DNA of 64,000 bases from Halorubrum sp. CSM-61. GTDB taxonomy: Archaea > Halobacteriota > Halobacteria > Halobacteriales > Haloferacaceae. The notes under the pieces are model-generated. The model was not told where the DNA came from and ran no database searches. It saw nothing but the letters and a program-made list of their open reading frames with translations. Of this stretch, positions 6,993 through 15,170 are shown piece after piece (the stretch's first letter is position 1; each line of letters opens with the position of its first letter). The translations under genes and the position numbers were made by a program. The stretch covers positions 275,991 to 339,990 of the forward strand of contig NZ_RJJW01000005.1 of the NCBI RefSeq assembly GCF_003781945.1, in the 5' to 3' direction.

Positions 6993-9509
6993 GTGAGCGA
7001 GAACGAATGCGAGACCAGTCCGTCGGACGCGGAGCGCGATTCGGCCTGGTCGACCCTCCCGGAGCGGGACGGCCAGTTCGAGGCCGGGTTCGACCGCGAG
7101 ACCGCCGGATTCCTGGTCGCGGACGAGTCACTCACGGTAGTCGGCTCCGGGGGGATCGACGGCCGACTGGCCGAACTCCTCCCGGACCCCGACGGTGAGA
7201 GGTTGGACGCCCGTTTCGACGACAGGGGCGTCGAAGCCGTTCGAAGGGCCTTCGAGACCGGCGAAACCGTCGAATTCGGAATCGATCTCGGAGACGAGGG
7301 GCGACTCGCCGTTCGCGCGCTCCCGGTCGCAGAGCTGATCTTCGTCCAGCTGCGGGACGCCACCGATCGGGTCCGGCTCTCGCGCGAGGTGAAGCGGTCG
7401 CGGCGCATCCTCGACACGCTCGACGACGGGGTGTACACGCTCGACGAGGCGTTCGTCATCACCTCCGTCAACGAGGCGGTCACGGAGATAACCGGCTACA
7501 GTCGCGAGGAGCTCGTCGGCTCGCACTCCTCGATGCTCGCGGGTGACGAGACGCTGTCGATGGCCGCCGAAATCCTCGAACAGCTCCGCGACGAGGGCTC
7601 CGACGTGGGACTGATCGAGTCGTCCATCCGGACGGCAGACGGCGAGTCGATCCCGATCGAGACGCGGTTCTCGACCGTGGAGTTCGCGAACGGGGACAAG
7701 CGCCGGGTCGGCGTCCTCAGGGACGTGGCGGACCGCCGGCACCACGAGCGCGTCCTCCGCGAGCTGAACCGATCGACCCGCGAGCTGCTCCGCGCCGACG
7801 ACAAGCGGGCGGTCTGCGAGACGATCGTCGACGCGGCGACGACCGTCTGGCCGGACGCCGCGGTCGCCGCGTACCGGTTCGACAAGAGCGCGTCCCGGCT
7901 CGTTCCGATCGACGCCTCGGAACCGGACGCGGACCCCCGATCCCCGGGGTCCCCCGAGTGGGAGGCGTTCGCGACCGGGCGTCGGTCGGTCAGCCGGAGC
8001 GATTCCGGCTCGTCGACCGGAGCGTCGGAGTCGGATTCGGAGTCAACAAGCGACGGCGCGAAACGACGACCCACCGGTCGGGTCATCGAGGGCGAGGCCG
8101 AGTCGATGGGGAGCGACAACGCCCTGTTCGCGTCGCTGGAGGAGCACGGGCTGTTGACCGTCGAGTTCGGGTCCGGCGTGACGCCGGACGACGCGGTCGA
8201 GGCCGTCGAGCTCCTGGCGGCCAACGCGGTGGTCGCGCTCGGTCGCGTCGAGCGCGGGGAGGAGCTGTCCCGCCGCCGGGAGAAGCTGGCCGCGCGGAAC
8301 GACCGGCTCGAACGGCTTCACGAGTTCAACGACCTGCTCCGGCAGATAAACGGGGCGCTCGTCGACGCGGACACCCTCGGAGACGTCGCGACGGCCGTCT
8401 GTACCCACCTCGTCGGTGCCGAGCAGGTCGCGTTCGCCTGGTTCGGCGAGACGTACCGCAGCGGAGAGGGGTTACGGCCGGTGGCCCGCGCCGGCGACGG
8501 CGACGCCTACCTCGACGACCTCGACGTTCTGGGAACCGACCAGACGCGCCTGTCGCCGGAGGGGGACACCGAGCCGTCCGGCCGGGTGCTCGCCTCGCGG
8601 ACGCCGGTCGTGATCCCGGACGTCTCGACGGACATGCGCGGGTCCCAGTGGCGAACGGACGCCCTCGTCCGGGGGTTTCAGTCGATCGCGAGCGTTCCGA
8701 TCGAGTACAACGACCTCGCGTACGGCGTGCTGTCGGTGTACGCGACGCAGCCGGGGGCGTTCGACGGCGACCTCGGCGACCTGCTCGAGAGCCTCGGCGG
8801 CACCATCGGCAACGCGATCAACGGGCTGGAGACGAAGCGGTCGCTCCACGGCGAGTCCTCGATCGAACTGGAGCTGCGGATCGAAGATTCGAGCGTCCTC
8901 TCGTCCCGGCTGGCGGGCGCTCTCGGCGAGCCCGTCCGCGTCGAGGGCGCGGTTCCGGGCGACGACGACCGAGCGGTGCTGTCCCTGCGATCCCAGGTGG
9001 ACCCGACGCCGCTCTCCTCGTCGGTTCTCGCCGTCGAGTCGGTCCGCTCGGTCGGAGGGGACGGCGATCCGCGGTTCGCCGTGACGGTGACCGCCCCGAC
9101 GCTCTCCGGTCGGCTGGCCGACTACGGGGCGGACGTCACGGACCTCCGCGCGGACGCCGACGGCGTCGACGTGACGCTCACGCTTCCGCGGTCGGCGGAC
9201 GTGCGCCAGCTGATCGAGGCGCTCGAGAAGCGGTACCGGGAGGTCGAACTCCGCGCGCGCCGCGAACGGGCGTCCCCCGAAGAGGAGTCCGAGCCGCTCT
9301 CCGCGTCGGTCACCGACCGGCTCACGGACCGCCAGCGAGAGGTCGTGCGCACGGCCTACCTGTCCGGCTACTTCGAGTGGCCGCGCGCCAGCACCGGCGA
9401 GGAGGTCGCCGAGACGCTGGACATCGCGCAGCCGACGTTCAACCGCCACCTCCGCACGACCGAGAGCACGCTCTTCTCGCTCCTCTTCGGCGATATCGGG
9501 GAGAACTGA
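6993..9509 (+). CDS. Bat-type transcriptional regulator (PAS-GAF-GAF-HTH_10)
   Basis: An 838-residue protein of the bacterioopsin-activator (Bat) type. After an N-terminal sensing region, a PAS domain starts near residue 135 (SRRILDTLDDGVYTLDEAFVI, then TEITGYSREELVG). One degenerate GAF domain follows at about 250-420 and a clearer one at about 440-620 (VFASRTPVVIPD-like and SVPIEYNDLAYGVLSVYA segments). The Bat-associated domain comes next, and the C-terminal HTH_10 (LTDRQREVVRTAYLSGYFEWPR, then QPTFNRHLRTTE) fills the last 55 residues. It is cytoplasmic, with no membrane segments, and likely senses a small ligand or redox/light cue. The start is GTG and probably leaderless (CTTATTA 27 bp upstream). 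A Ser/Glu-rich insert is seen near residues 330-355. Bat controls isoprenoid-derived pigment genes in Halobacterium, so pairing with a terpene-synthase-like gene is suggestive. Confidence 0.88.
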   Translation: MSENECETSPSDAERDSAWSTLPERDGQFEAGFDRETAGFLVADESLTVVGSGGIDGRLAELLPDPDGERLDARFDDRGVEAVRRAFETGETVEFGIDLGDEGRLAVRALPVAELIFVQLRDATDRVRLSREVKRSRRILDTLDDGVYTLDEAFVITSVNEAVTEITGYSREELVGSHSSMLAGDETLSMAAEILEQLRDEGSDVGLIESSIRTADGESIPIETRFSTVEFANGDKRRVGVLRDVADRRHHERVLRELNRSTRELLRADDKRAVCETIVDAATTVWPDAAVAAYRFDKSASRLVPIDASEPDADPRSPGSPEWEAFATGRRSVSRSDSGSSTGASESDSESTSDGAKRRPTGRVIEGEAESMGSDNALFASLEEHGLLTVEFGSGVTPDDAVEAVELLAANAVVALGRVERGEELSRRREKLAARNDRLERLHEFNDLLRQINGALVDADTLGDVATAVCTHLVGAEQVAFAWFGETYRSGEGLRPVARAGDGDAYLDDLDVLGTDQTRLSPEGDTEPSGRVLASRTPVVIPDVSTDMRGSQWRTDALVRGFQSIASVPIEYNDLAYGVLSVYATQPGAFDGDLGDLLESLGGTIGNAINGLETKRSLHGESSIELELRIEDSSVLSSRLAGALGEPVRVEGAVPGDDDRAVLSLRSQVDPTPLSSSVLAVESVRSVGGDGDPRFAVTVTAPTLSGRLADYGADVTDLRADADGVDVTLTLPRSADVRQLIEALEKRYREVELRARRERASPEEESEPLSASVTDRLTDRQREVVRTAYLSGYFEWPRASTGEEVAETLDIAQPTFNRHLRTTESTLFSLLFGDIGEN

Positions 9510-9652
9510 CTCCACAGAGTCGTTTCTCCGACGAACCGATACCACCGTCGTGATACGGGTTCGTCGGCTCTGTCGAAATCCCGTTCTTCAGATACGTTCT
9601 CGCCTGAAACGGCTGGTCGCTGAAGAGTGCTTCTTGATTGAGTGCGGGAGTG

Positions 9653-10064
9653 GATATATCGATATGGTGGAGTGGTTGTTTATAAGCGATCGAGTGGCGT
9701 TGCTGTCGGCTGTTTATAAGTCGTCGACGGCGTTGCGATGAAGACCTCCAAAGCCCCAGCCGCTGTGGGCGGCGCACGCTCGTTGCGCTCCTCACTCAGT
9801 CGCTTCGCTCCCTCGTTGCGGTGCTTACGTCGCCTGCGCCGCCCACAGCGGCTGCCCCTTTGAGTCCCACCCGACCGCACAGCCTCCCGCCTCCCCAGCC
9901 TCGTCGCTGGCGGCTGTCGCCGCCAGCGACTCCCTCGCACCGTCGGTTCGCGGCCCTACGGGCCGCTCACTGGGGCGCGCCACCGCGTTGTTCTTTATAA
10001 GCGATCGTCGCCGCCGCTCACGGATCCTTTAAATACTGATTCGCCACCACCGATCTGCAATACC
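9653..10064 (+). repeat. Dispersed structured repeat, copy A
   Basis: This fills the gap between the Bat-type regulator and the DUF2071 gene. Order: ATATCGATATGGTGG left end; two TTTATAAG boxes (about 9680 and 9713); conserved GAAGACCTCCAAAGCCCCAG; stem 1 (arms 9759-9776 and 9835-9852, 18 bp perfect); conserved TGCCCCTTTGAGTCCCACC; CTCCCCAGCCTC; stem 2 (arms 9903-9914 and 9919-9930, 12 bp perfect); a GCGGCCC/GGGCCGC hairpin; GCGCGCCACCGC; TTTATAAGCGATCG; and TTTAAATACT with GCCACCACCGATCTGC at the right end. Copies B, C and D have the same order but different stem sequences. The reading frame MKTSKAPA... starting at 9738 is conserved only at its first residues. Confidence 0.85.
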
Positions 10065-10140
10065 TACTCCCGGCATCGCTCACAGGCTCTCTTTCGATGG
10101 CCGACCGTTTCGAACGAGACGACATCCGGCGGGTGAGATA

Positions 10141-10854
10141 TCAGCGGACCGATCGGATCCGGTCCGCGGTCACCTCGATGGGATCCGCGTAGTGGACGAT
10201 CGGGTCCCCGTGGGGTCGGTCGAACCCGTTCGCCTCGAACAGCGTGTTCGCTCGGAAGTCGACGGTCGCCGCCCGAAGCGTCCACGGATCGTGTTCGATC
10301 TCGCCGCGGTAGAGCCGGTTGCCCCGGGCGTAGAACCGGTAGTTCTCGACGAGGAACGCGTCGAGCGACCCCGGCTCGGCGGCGAACCCCGCGCCGGTCG
10401 GCTCGTAGATCGCGTCGAACCGCGCGTGCGGGGCGCCGCGGTGGGTCCGGCGGCTGGTGAACCGGACGGGGCCTCGCCCGCTCTCCGAGCGGTCGGCGCC
10501 CTCGGGACGGGACACCCTCGTCTCCGCGCGGTAGTACGGGAGCGCGAACAGCCGCCGCGCGACCGCGACGCCGATCGGGTCGTCCGCGTCGAGGTTGTAG
10601 AAGTACACGCCCGGGCCGTCGGGGCCCTCGACGTAGGTCCGGAGGTTGAGCTCCGGAAAGGAGAGCCCGACGGGCGCGCCGCGCGGACGGATGTCGTCCA
10701 TCACGAAGGCGACGACGCCCAGGTACGCGTCGCCCTCGTGGGTGGCGACCGAGAGCCGGTCGGGCAGCGTTTCGGCCACGACGGCCGGCTCGACCGGCCA
10801 GTGGCAGAACAGCCCGTCGCGCCACGTCATCTCCAACCAGCGTCGCTCGAGCAT
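10141..10854 (-). CDS. DUF2071 (YqjF-like) family protein
   Basis: A 237-residue soluble protein. The opening WLEMTWRDGLFCHWPVEPAVV, the segment LSFPELNLRTYVEGPDGPGVYFYNLDAD and the closing DPIVHYADPIEV match the DUF2071/YqjF pattern (acetoacetate-decarboxylase-like fold in related proteins). No catalytic residue can be assigned and the function is unknown. ATG at 10854 was preferred to one 11 codons upstream because the family begins with the Arg/Trp-rich stretch. The gene stands between repeat copy A and a cation-efflux gene on the same strand, with 69 bp between them. Confidence 0.85.
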   Translation of the reverse strand: MLERRWLEMTWRDGLFCHWPVEPAVVAETLPDRLSVATHEGDAYLGVVAFVMDDIRPRGAPVGLSFPELNLRTYVEGPDGPGVYFYNLDADDPIGVAVARRLFALPYYRAETRVSRPEGADRSESGRGPVRFTSRRTHRGAPHARFDAIYEPTGAGFAAEPGSLDAFLVENYRFYARGNRLYRGEIEHDPWTLRAATVDFRANTLFEANGFDRPHGDPIVHYADPIEVTADRIRSVR

Positions 10855-10923
10855 ACGAACGGGAGGGGCGCCGACGGGGTAAGCCACACGCCGGGGCGAG
10901 CCCGGACGGAGGCGGGCGAGACC

Positions 10924-11856
10924 CTAGGCTTCGTCGCCCCCGTCGCCGCCCGCGTCCGCGGCGTCCTTCCACTCGCCGACGCCCGACGGATCGAGGTGGA
11001 CGTGGACGTCGCCCACGTCCTCGAGGTTTCGGAGGCTCGTGACCAGTTCCGTCTCGACGTCGTGGGCCTCCCGCAGCGTCATCTCGCCGTCGACCTCGAC
11101 GTGGACCTCGACCTCGAGGTCGGTGCCGTCGTAGAACACCGTCAGGTCGTGGACGCCCTCGACGGCGGGGTTCTCGCGGAGCGCGGCGGTGACGCGCTCG
11201 CGGTCGGCCGCGGGCGGGGCCGCGCCCACGAGGTACGTGACGTTCTCGCGGGCGATCTCCACTCCCTGATACACGACGAGGACGCTGACGAGCGCCCCCG
11301 CCACCGGGTCGAGGATCGGGAACCCCAACAGGAGGCCGAACACGCCGACCAGCGCGGCGATCGTCGTGTAGATGTCGTTGAGACAATCGGCCGCGAGCGC
11401 GGTCAGCGCGGTCGATCCCAACGTCGCGTTCACCCGCTCGGTGTACCAGTAGAGGAGGTACATGTCGCCCACCGCGAACAGCAGCGCGGCGACGAGGACG
11501 GGGCTCGCAGTGACCTCGATCGGTCCCACCAGCCCCCGTACCGACTCCTGGAGGAGCAACAGCCCGAGCAGCACGATCGTCGCGCCCACGAACAGCGCGG
11601 TCAGGGGTTCGATCCGCTGGTGGCCGTGCGGGTGGGTCTCGTCGGCGCCGTCGTACCGTGAGCCCCCCCAGACGAACACGACCGCGCTGGCGACGAGGTC
11701 GGCGACGGAGTGGGCCGCGTCGGCGAGCAGGGCGACGCTGCCGAACGTCAGTCCGGCCGCCCCCTCGACCGCGATCTTCACCGCGTTGCCGACGACGTTC
11801 ACTCCCGCGGCCCGCTGGAACCGCGCCTTCTCGCCGCTCCCCCAGGGACCCCACAT
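10924..11856 (-). CDS. Cation diffusion facilitator (CDF) metal efflux protein
   Basis: A 310-residue, six-helix CDF transporter that should export a divalent metal (Zn, Co, Fe or Mn) against protons. The N-terminal cytoplasmic segment ends near residue 15. The TM2 metal site DAAHSVADL (D46, H49, D53) and the TM5 site DCLND are present, with a His-rich HPHGHQR loop between TM2 and TM3. The C-terminal cytoplasmic ferredoxin-like domain (AVEGVHDLTVFYDGTDLEVEVHVEVDG) is complete. TM2 has the His-Asp pair typical of zinc-type members, but the metal is not proven. The last 15 residues are Asp/Gly rich. Confidence 0.9.
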   Translation of the reverse strand: MWGPWGSGEKARFQRAAGVNVVGNAVKIAVEGAAGLTFGSVALLADAAHSVADLVASAVVFVWGGSRYDGADETHPHGHQRIEPLTALFVGATIVLLGLLLLQESVRGLVGPIEVTASPVLVAALLFAVGDMYLLYWYTERVNATLGSTALTALAADCLNDIYTTIAALVGVFGLLLGFPILDPVAGALVSVLVVYQGVEIARENVTYLVGAAPPAADRERVTAALRENPAVEGVHDLTVFYDGTDLEVEVHVEVDGEMTLREAHDVETELVTSLRNLEDVGDVHVHLDPSGVGEWKDAADAGGDGGDEA

Positions 11857-11993
11857 ACGTGTCGGTGGTCGCCGCCCGACCTTAAGAGCCCCGTCGTCCG
11901 GGTCACCGCAGGTCGGACTCGCGTCGCCTCGCGGGTATCAGAACTGATTGTCGACGGTCGGCGTTTAAATATCTCGACGACGGATCGCTCAGT

Positions 11994-13433
11994 ATGCAAC
12001 GCAGCGAGCGCGGCCAAAGCGAGGTGATCGGGGTCGTGCTCCTGTTGGGGATCACGATCGCCGCCGTGACGGTGACGGTGGCGACCGGGAGCGCGGCGCT
12101 CGGGCTGGTCACCGACGACGCCCGCTCAGCGAGCGTGGAGAACGGGATGTCGCAGCTCAGCTCGCAGTCGAGTCTCGTCGCGCTCGGCGAGACGGACGCG
12201 CGCCGGTTCGACCTCGGCTCCGTCGACGGCGGGCAGCTCCGTCTCGACGAGAACGCGGGGCGCGTCGAGGTGCGCATCGAAAACGGTTCCGACACCACCA
12301 CCACGTACGACGGATCGATCGGGACGTTGGAGTACGTCGGCGACCGGCGAACCGTCGCGATGCAGGGCGGCGGCGTCTGGGCGATGGAGGGCGACCGCGG
12401 GCGGATGATCTCGCCGCCGGAGTACCACTACCGCGGTGAGACCCTCACCTTCCCGATCGTTCGAGTAACCGGAGACGAGTCGTCGCCCGCGAGCGGGACC
12501 GGGGTCGTGCGCCGGAACGCGAGTGCTTCCAACGTCACCGGGACCCCGAACCCGCTCCGGAACGGGACCGTCGTCGTCGAGGTCGAGAGCGAGTACTACG
12601 AGGGATGGTACGACTTCTTCGTCCGGCGCGCCGACGGCACCGTGACGAAGGACGACGCGAACCAGACGGCGACTGCCCGGCTGGTCGTGCCGGAGGAGGT
12701 GTCGTTCGAGCGGACGCTCACGGTGGGGCAGTCCGACGGGTACTCACATCAGGGGAACCCGAACGGTGAACTGAACGAGTCGGAGTACGTATCGGGCGTC
12801 TCAAGTCCCTCGCCCGGGCCACTCATCGAGAGCTCGATAGAGTCGGCGGCCGGAAACAACGACAACACGTCGTGCGTAACGTCATCGGGGTTCGACGACT
12901 GCGACACCCTCCGTACGGGAACCTACTACATCGACGGAGACGCGACGGTCGACGGCAATCTGGACTTCAACACGACCGACGGAAACATCACGATCGTCGT
13001 CGACGGCGATTTCGACGTCGGTAACAGCGAACTCACTGTAGTCGACGACAGCGACAACGGCGTCAAATACTACGTCAACGGGTCACTGAACTTCCAGGGA
13101 GACGGATACGTTGGAACGGCGAACGACGATATCGAAGCCGAGCGGAACCAGTTCTACGTCAACGAAGGATTCCTCGATAACAGCGACGGGGACGGGAATC
13201 CGACGATCGAGGCGATCGTATACGCGCCGAACGCCGACGTCGTTACGAAGGGGAACCCCACGCTTCGGGGGGCGTTCGTGACCAGATCGCTGGAGACGGG
13301 CGGAAATGCGAACGTCGAGTACGATCCGGACCTCGCCGGACTGGAAATACGGGTCACCGGCGGCTCCGGACAAAACGCCATCACCTACCTCCACGTGAGC
13401 GAGAACGTGATCGAGATCGACTTCGATCGGTGA
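11994..13433 (+). CDS. Secreted pilin-like haloarchaeal protein (DUF7289-like)
   Basis: A 479-residue protein. The N-terminus ERGQSEVIGVVLLLGITIAAVTVTVATG has the short charged leader and hydrophobic helix of archaeal type IV pilin-like proteins. A prepilin peptidase (PibD) could cut before QSEVIG. The remainder is beta-rich, Asn/Asp/Thr-rich and extracellular, with a C-terminal stretch (DGNLDFNTTDGNITIVVDGDFDVGN) resembling a parallel beta-helix surface domain. I relate it to the haloarchaeal DUF7289 group from memory. The box TTTAAATA at 11963-11970 is centred 27 bp before the ATG, indicating a leaderless transcript. Base composition drops slightly in the second half (from about 12750), which may reflect a variable domain. 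Confidence 0.75.
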   Translation: MQRSERGQSEVIGVVLLLGITIAAVTVTVATGSAALGLVTDDARSASVENGMSQLSSQSSLVALGETDARRFDLGSVDGGQLRLDENAGRVEVRIENGSDTTTTYDGSIGTLEYVGDRRTVAMQGGGVWAMEGDRGRMISPPEYHYRGETLTFPIVRVTGDESSPASGTGVVRRNASASNVTGTPNPLRNGTVVVEVESEYYEGWYDFFVRRADGTVTKDDANQTATARLVVPEEVSFERTLTVGQSDGYSHQGNPNGELNESEYVSGVSSPSPGPLIESSIESAAGNNDNTSCVTSSGFDDCDTLRTGTYYIDGDATVDGNLDFNTTDGNITIVVDGDFDVGNSELTVVDDSDNGVKYYVNGSLNFQGDGYVGTANDDIEAERNQFYVNEGFLDNSDGDGNPTIEAIVYAPNADVVTKGNPTLRGAFVTRSLETGGNANVEYDPDLAGLEIRVTGGSGQNAITYLHVSENVIEIDFDR

Positions 13434-13593
13434 GTTCGGTTTGCCCAACGAGGCCGACTTCGCTCGGCTATCCGCGAGATCGACGGAATTGGCGATCGAT
13501 TCGGGCGATCGCCACCCCCGTCGTAACGACTAAGAACGAAACGCTCCTCGGTTACGGTAATGAACGACGAGTTTTTCGCCCGAGGTGGTTCCC

Positions 13594-14286
13594 GTGGGCG
13601 TCGAAATTAAGGAAACGGAGGTGAGCGACGAGGACTTCGAGGAGATGAAGGGGTTTGTGAGGGATTACCTCGCGGCCAGCGTCGAGAGCGAGGAGGACGG
13701 CGGTCGGATGCGGTGGTACCCGTGGCACTCCGCGGACTACCGGTTCAACCACATCCTCAACGTCGTCGATCTGGCGGTCGACATCGCCGAGGCCGAGGGC
13801 GCGGACGTCGACGTGGTCCGCGTGGCCGCGGTGTTCCACGACGTGGCGAAGCTGGAGGCCGAACAGGACGTGCACGCCGAGGCCGGCGCACGCGTCGCCC
13901 GCGAGTACCTGCAGAGCCGCGGCAACTACCCGGAGTCGTTCATCGAGGAGGTGTGCGGCGCGGTCGTCGACCACTCTTACACGGGCGATCTGACCGACGT
14001 GCCCTTGGAGAGCCGGTGTCTGATGGAAGCGGACCTGCTGGATAAAGTCGGCGCCAACGGCGCGGTGTTGATGATCCTCCGGATGGGGTACGAGTCGCGC
14101 ACGCACATGGACTCCGCGAAGATGGTCGATCGAGTGCTCCAGCGCGCCCGCGACCACACCGATCGCGTCGTCTCCGACACCGCCGAGAGCATCGCGCACC
14201 AGCGCATCAAGCGCGTGAAGTGGCTCCGCGAGTGGCTCGAAGAGGAGGTCGCACGGATGGACGCCGAGGGCGTCACCGACCGCTAG
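13594..14286 (+). CDS. HD-domain phosphohydrolase
   Basis: A 230-residue HD-superfamily metal-dependent phosphohydrolase of the haloarchaeal conserved type. Metal ligands are H53 (RFNHILNVVDLA), the HD pair H82-D83 (VFHDVAKLE), H127 (VVDHSYTGD) and an acidic residue in the MEADLLDKVGANG segment. The substrate is unknown, and nucleotides or signalling nucleotides are possible. GTG at 13594 gives the family-like start MGVEIKETEVSDEDFEEM. Another GTG is three codons upstream. An out-of-frame 16-codon frame from an ATG at 13560 overlaps the start. The 3' end lies in a 23-bp tandem duplication. Confidence 0.82.
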   Translation: MGVEIKETEVSDEDFEEMKGFVRDYLAASVESEEDGGRMRWYPWHSADYRFNHILNVVDLAVDIAEAEGADVDVVRVAAVFHDVAKLEAEQDVHAEAGARVAREYLQSRGNYPESFIEEVCGAVVDHSYTGDLTDVPLESRCLMEADLLDKVGANGAVLMILRMGYESRTHMDSAKMVDRVLQRARDHTDRVVSDTAESIAHQRIKRVKWLREWLEEEVARMDAEGVTDR

Positions 14287-14308
14287 CCGAGGGCGTCACC
14301 GACCGCTA
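14263..14308 (+). repeat. 23-bp tandem duplication across a stop codon
   Basis: GCCGAGGGCGTCACCGACCG plus CTA occurs at 14263-14285 and again at 14286-14308, followed by the first six bases of a third unit. The first unit contains the end of the HD gene, so the duplication lies mostly in the downstream gap and leaves the reading frame intact. It looks like a recent replication slippage. Confidence 0.85.
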
Positions 14309-14334
14309 GCCGAGCCCGACACGACCGCTCCTTC

Positions 14335-14997
14335 TTAGGCGTCGGGATCGACCCTCGGAAGCACAGTCTCCAGGTACCGACGGATCCCGTTACGGGTGTC
14401 GTCGGTCCACTCGCGGTCGCTGGTCGTCGCCCAGCGTAGCATGCCGCCGGTCGCGAGCGTCTGGAGCGTCGACGCGACCTCCGAAGGGGGGACTGGGTCG
14501 TCGATCGCGCCTGCTCGTTCTCCGTCTCCCGTCTCTCCTTGTACCTCGACCGCCGCCTCCCGGACCGCGCGCTCGAGGAACGAGCCGAACACCCGGTCGC
14601 TGCGGTCGAAGTGGTCGCGGTAGGCGTCGTCGGTCGCGGCCTGCGCACGGAGTTCGACGATGGCGGTCATGAACGGGCCGTCGGGACCGTACTCTCCGGG
14701 GATCGAGTCCGGGTCGGTGGTCGCCGCGACGTAGGCGTCGAGCCGCTCTCGGGGCGTCATGTCGAACGCCCCCTCCGAGACCGACGCCTCGAAGTCGTCG
14801 AGCAGGAAGCCGAGCAGATCGACCAACAGCTCGTCTTTCCCGTCGTAGTGGTGGTAGACGAGCGAGGGGCTCTTGTCGAACTCCTCGCCGATCCGCTTGA
14901 TCGTGAGGTCGGCGTACCCGTGCTCACAGAGCGCGCGGAACGCCGCGCCGAGGATGGCCTGCCGGGTGTCGGCCGGCTCCGCGAACGGGTCCTTCAT
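14335..14997 (-). CDS. TetR/AcrR-family transcriptional regulator
   Basis: A 220-residue repressor. The N-terminal HTH is canonical: TRQAILGAAFRALCEHGYADLTIKRIGEEF, then PSLVYHHYDGKDELLVDLL (residues about 12-65). The C-terminal ligand domain is helical and contains an Arg/Gln-rich DNA-free segment. It is divergent from an exported protein and an MMPL transporter, the usual arrangement for a TetR repressor of an export operon. A perfect 10-bp palindrome, TGAACGTTCA, lies 39 bp upstream of its ATG and just before the TATA box of the divergent transcript. It probably controls both directions and responds to a lipophilic or toxic ligand. Confidence 0.9.
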   Translation of the reverse strand: MKDPFAEPADTRQAILGAAFRALCEHGYADLTIKRIGEEFDKSPSLVYHHYDGKDELLVDLLGFLLDDFEASVSEGAFDMTPRERLDAYVAATTDPDSIPGEYGPDGPFMTAIVELRAQAATDDAYRDHFDRSDRVFGSFLERAVREAAVEVQGETGDGERAGAIDDPVPPSEVASTLQTLATGGMLRWATTSDREWTDDTRNGIRRYLETVLPRVDPDA

Positions 14998-15035
14998 ACG
15001 CGACCTACCTCACCCGTGGTTATAGCTCCCTTGAT

Positions 15036-15045
15036 TGAACGTTCA
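15036..15045. promoter_or_regulatory. Candidate TetR operator
   Basis: TGAACGTTCA is a perfect palindrome inside the longer imperfect TTGAACGTTCATTCAA. It lies between the divergent tetR-like gene and the export operon, immediately upstream of the TATA-like CTTATG (15055-15060) serving the 15084 start. TetR-family operators are commonly short palindromes of this kind. No binding evidence is available. Confidence 0.55.
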
Positions 15046-15083
15046 TTCAACACGCTTATGTTGAAAGCGTCCGACACGAACGT

Positions 15084-15170
15084 ATGACTCGATACGACGC
15101 GGTCGGCGGACGGTCCCCGAAACCCCGCGGCGCCGCGGGCGGCAAGCCCGGTGCCGGAGGGGGGAGATGA
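15084..15170 (+). CDS. 28-residue leader ORF coupled to the downstream exported protein
   Basis: An ATG at 15084 begins a short frame (MTRYDAVGGRSPKPRGAAGG..., 28 aa). Its TGA overlaps the ATG of the next gene in an ATGA junction. The TATA-like CTTATG is centred about 27 bp upstream of 15084, so the mRNA probably starts on this ATG. The ORF would be translated without a leader and hand ribosomes to the downstream start, which also has a Shine-Dalgarno sequence. The peptide is rich in Gly, Pro and Arg and unlike halophilic proteins, so it may act only in coupling. Its expression is unproven. Confidence 0.4.
   Translation: MTRYDAVGGRSPKPRGAAGGKPGAGGGR

Noticed and set aside
10043..10140. Transposon ends or target-site duplications for the dispersed repeat
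   Set aside because: I could not find consistent terminal inverted repeats or short direct repeats flanking all copies, so I do not call it an insertion sequence or MITE.
12126..12428. Minus-strand 100-codon frame inside the pilin-like gene
   Set aside because: Arg/Asp/His-rich shadow with no start context. The plus-strand gene has a proper signal and promoter.
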